Assembly (NCBI GenBank): GCA_018055565.1
Contig: JAGPHI010000077.1
Location: 1-5,840 of the forward strand
Reading direction: 5' to 3'
Length of the DNA: 5,840 nt
Origin: Oscillospiraceae bacterium
GTDB taxonomy: Bacteria; Bacillota; Clostridia; Oscillospirales; Ruminococcaceae
Made by a program: the position numbers and the translations under genes. Numbering within the stretch: the stretch's first letter is position 1; the number at the start of each line of letters is the position of its first letter. The notes beneath the pieces are model-generated. The model had not been told where the DNA came from. It did not search any database and worked only from the letters and a program-made list of their open reading frames with translations. Shown here in pieces: positions 5,592-5,840 of the stretch.

Positions 5592-5840
5592 AGTTCTTTT
5601 TCCACCTCTGCCAAAATGGCGGATTTGGCATTGTCAAGCCCGCCGATAATTTCACAGCCAGAGGCCTGCCGATGTCCGCCGCCACCAAGCCTTGCGCAGA
5701 TTGCGCTGGCGTCGTGCCCTTGCGCGGTGCGCACAGAGATTTTATAGCTGCCTGTTTCCAGTTGACGCAATGTTACGCCCACATCCACCCCTTCTATTGT
5801 GCTGGGAATAGAGGTGATGCCCTCAAGATCGGTGCCATCG
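5576..5840 (-). CDS. nrnA: DHH/DHHA1 family phosphoesterase (NrnA-like), 3' part
   Basis: Only the C-terminal 87 codons are in the window; the gene runs past the right edge, with the first complete codon at 5839-5837. It shows a DHHA1 domain: the segment DGTDLEGITSIPSTIEGVDV, then KISVRTAQGHDASAICARLG, and the substrate-binding glycine motif GGGGHRQASG (about 5657-5686). This pattern, together with its position before truB, identifies the bifunctional oligoribonuclease / 3'-phosphoadenosine-5'-phosphate phosphatase NrnA. That enzyme clears short RNA oligonucleotides and pAp. The catalytic DHH domain is outside the window, so another DHH-family member cannot be excluded. A GTG at 5788 is internal and not the start. 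The end overlaps truB by 16 bases. Confidence 0.85.
   Translation of the reverse strand, partial: DGTDLEGITSIPSTIEGVDVGVTLRQLETGSYKISVRTAQGHDASAICARLGGGGHRQASGCEIIGGLDNAKSAILAEVEKELCKES

Noticed and set aside
5176..5649. Open frame of 157 codons on the plus strand opposite truB and the nrnA end
   Set aside because: Shadow of truB; no domain or ribosome binding site recognised.

Overview
The window holds ordinary housekeeping genes of a bacterium, most likely a Firmicute of the class Clostridia. Four things point there: a KOW-domain L14e-like protein directly before infA, zinc-ribbon (four-cysteine) S4 and zinc-type L36, rpsD lying inside the alpha operon between rpsK and rpoA (in Bacillus it lies elsewhere), and the nrnA-truB-ribF gene order. 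Strong AGGAGG-type ribosome binding sites and a base composition near 50% G+C, judged by eye, fit. A family-level placement such as Oscillospirales is only a guess.

The left two thirds (1-3585, plus strand) is the distal end of the spc/alpha ribosomal protein operon: 3' part of a KOW RNA-binding protein, infA (TTG start), rpmJ, rpsM, rpsK, rpsD, rpoA and rplQ. All read the same way and are separated by 17 to 101 bases. They encode initiation factor IF-1, 30S and 50S ribosomal proteins and the RNA polymerase alpha subunit. No convincing promoter is visible inside the window, so transcription probably enters from upstream. Two intergenic gaps contain inverted repeats just before a ribosome binding site (rpsM and rpoA leaders), which are possible control sites.

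A 16-bp-stem hairpin at 3602-3639 ends the operon. It carries a run of six T on the minus strand and probably also ends transcription arriving from the right. The right third (3693-5840, minus strand) is an nrnA-truB-ribF cluster transcribed toward the ribosomal operon. It holds the 3' end of a DHH/DHHA1 phosphoesterase (NrnA-like), tRNA pseudouridine synthase B overlapping it by 16 bases, and bifunctional riboflavin kinase/FAD synthetase with a TTG start 6 bases after truB.

The least ordinary content is two arrays of degenerate 7-base repeats, at 454-531 (infA-rpmJ gap) and 3646-3708 (between terminator and ribF). Each overlaps the end of a coding region and supplies its stop codon. No mobile element, CRISPR array, tRNA, rRNA or new multi-gene system was found. 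No stretch over 300 bases lacks a gene.
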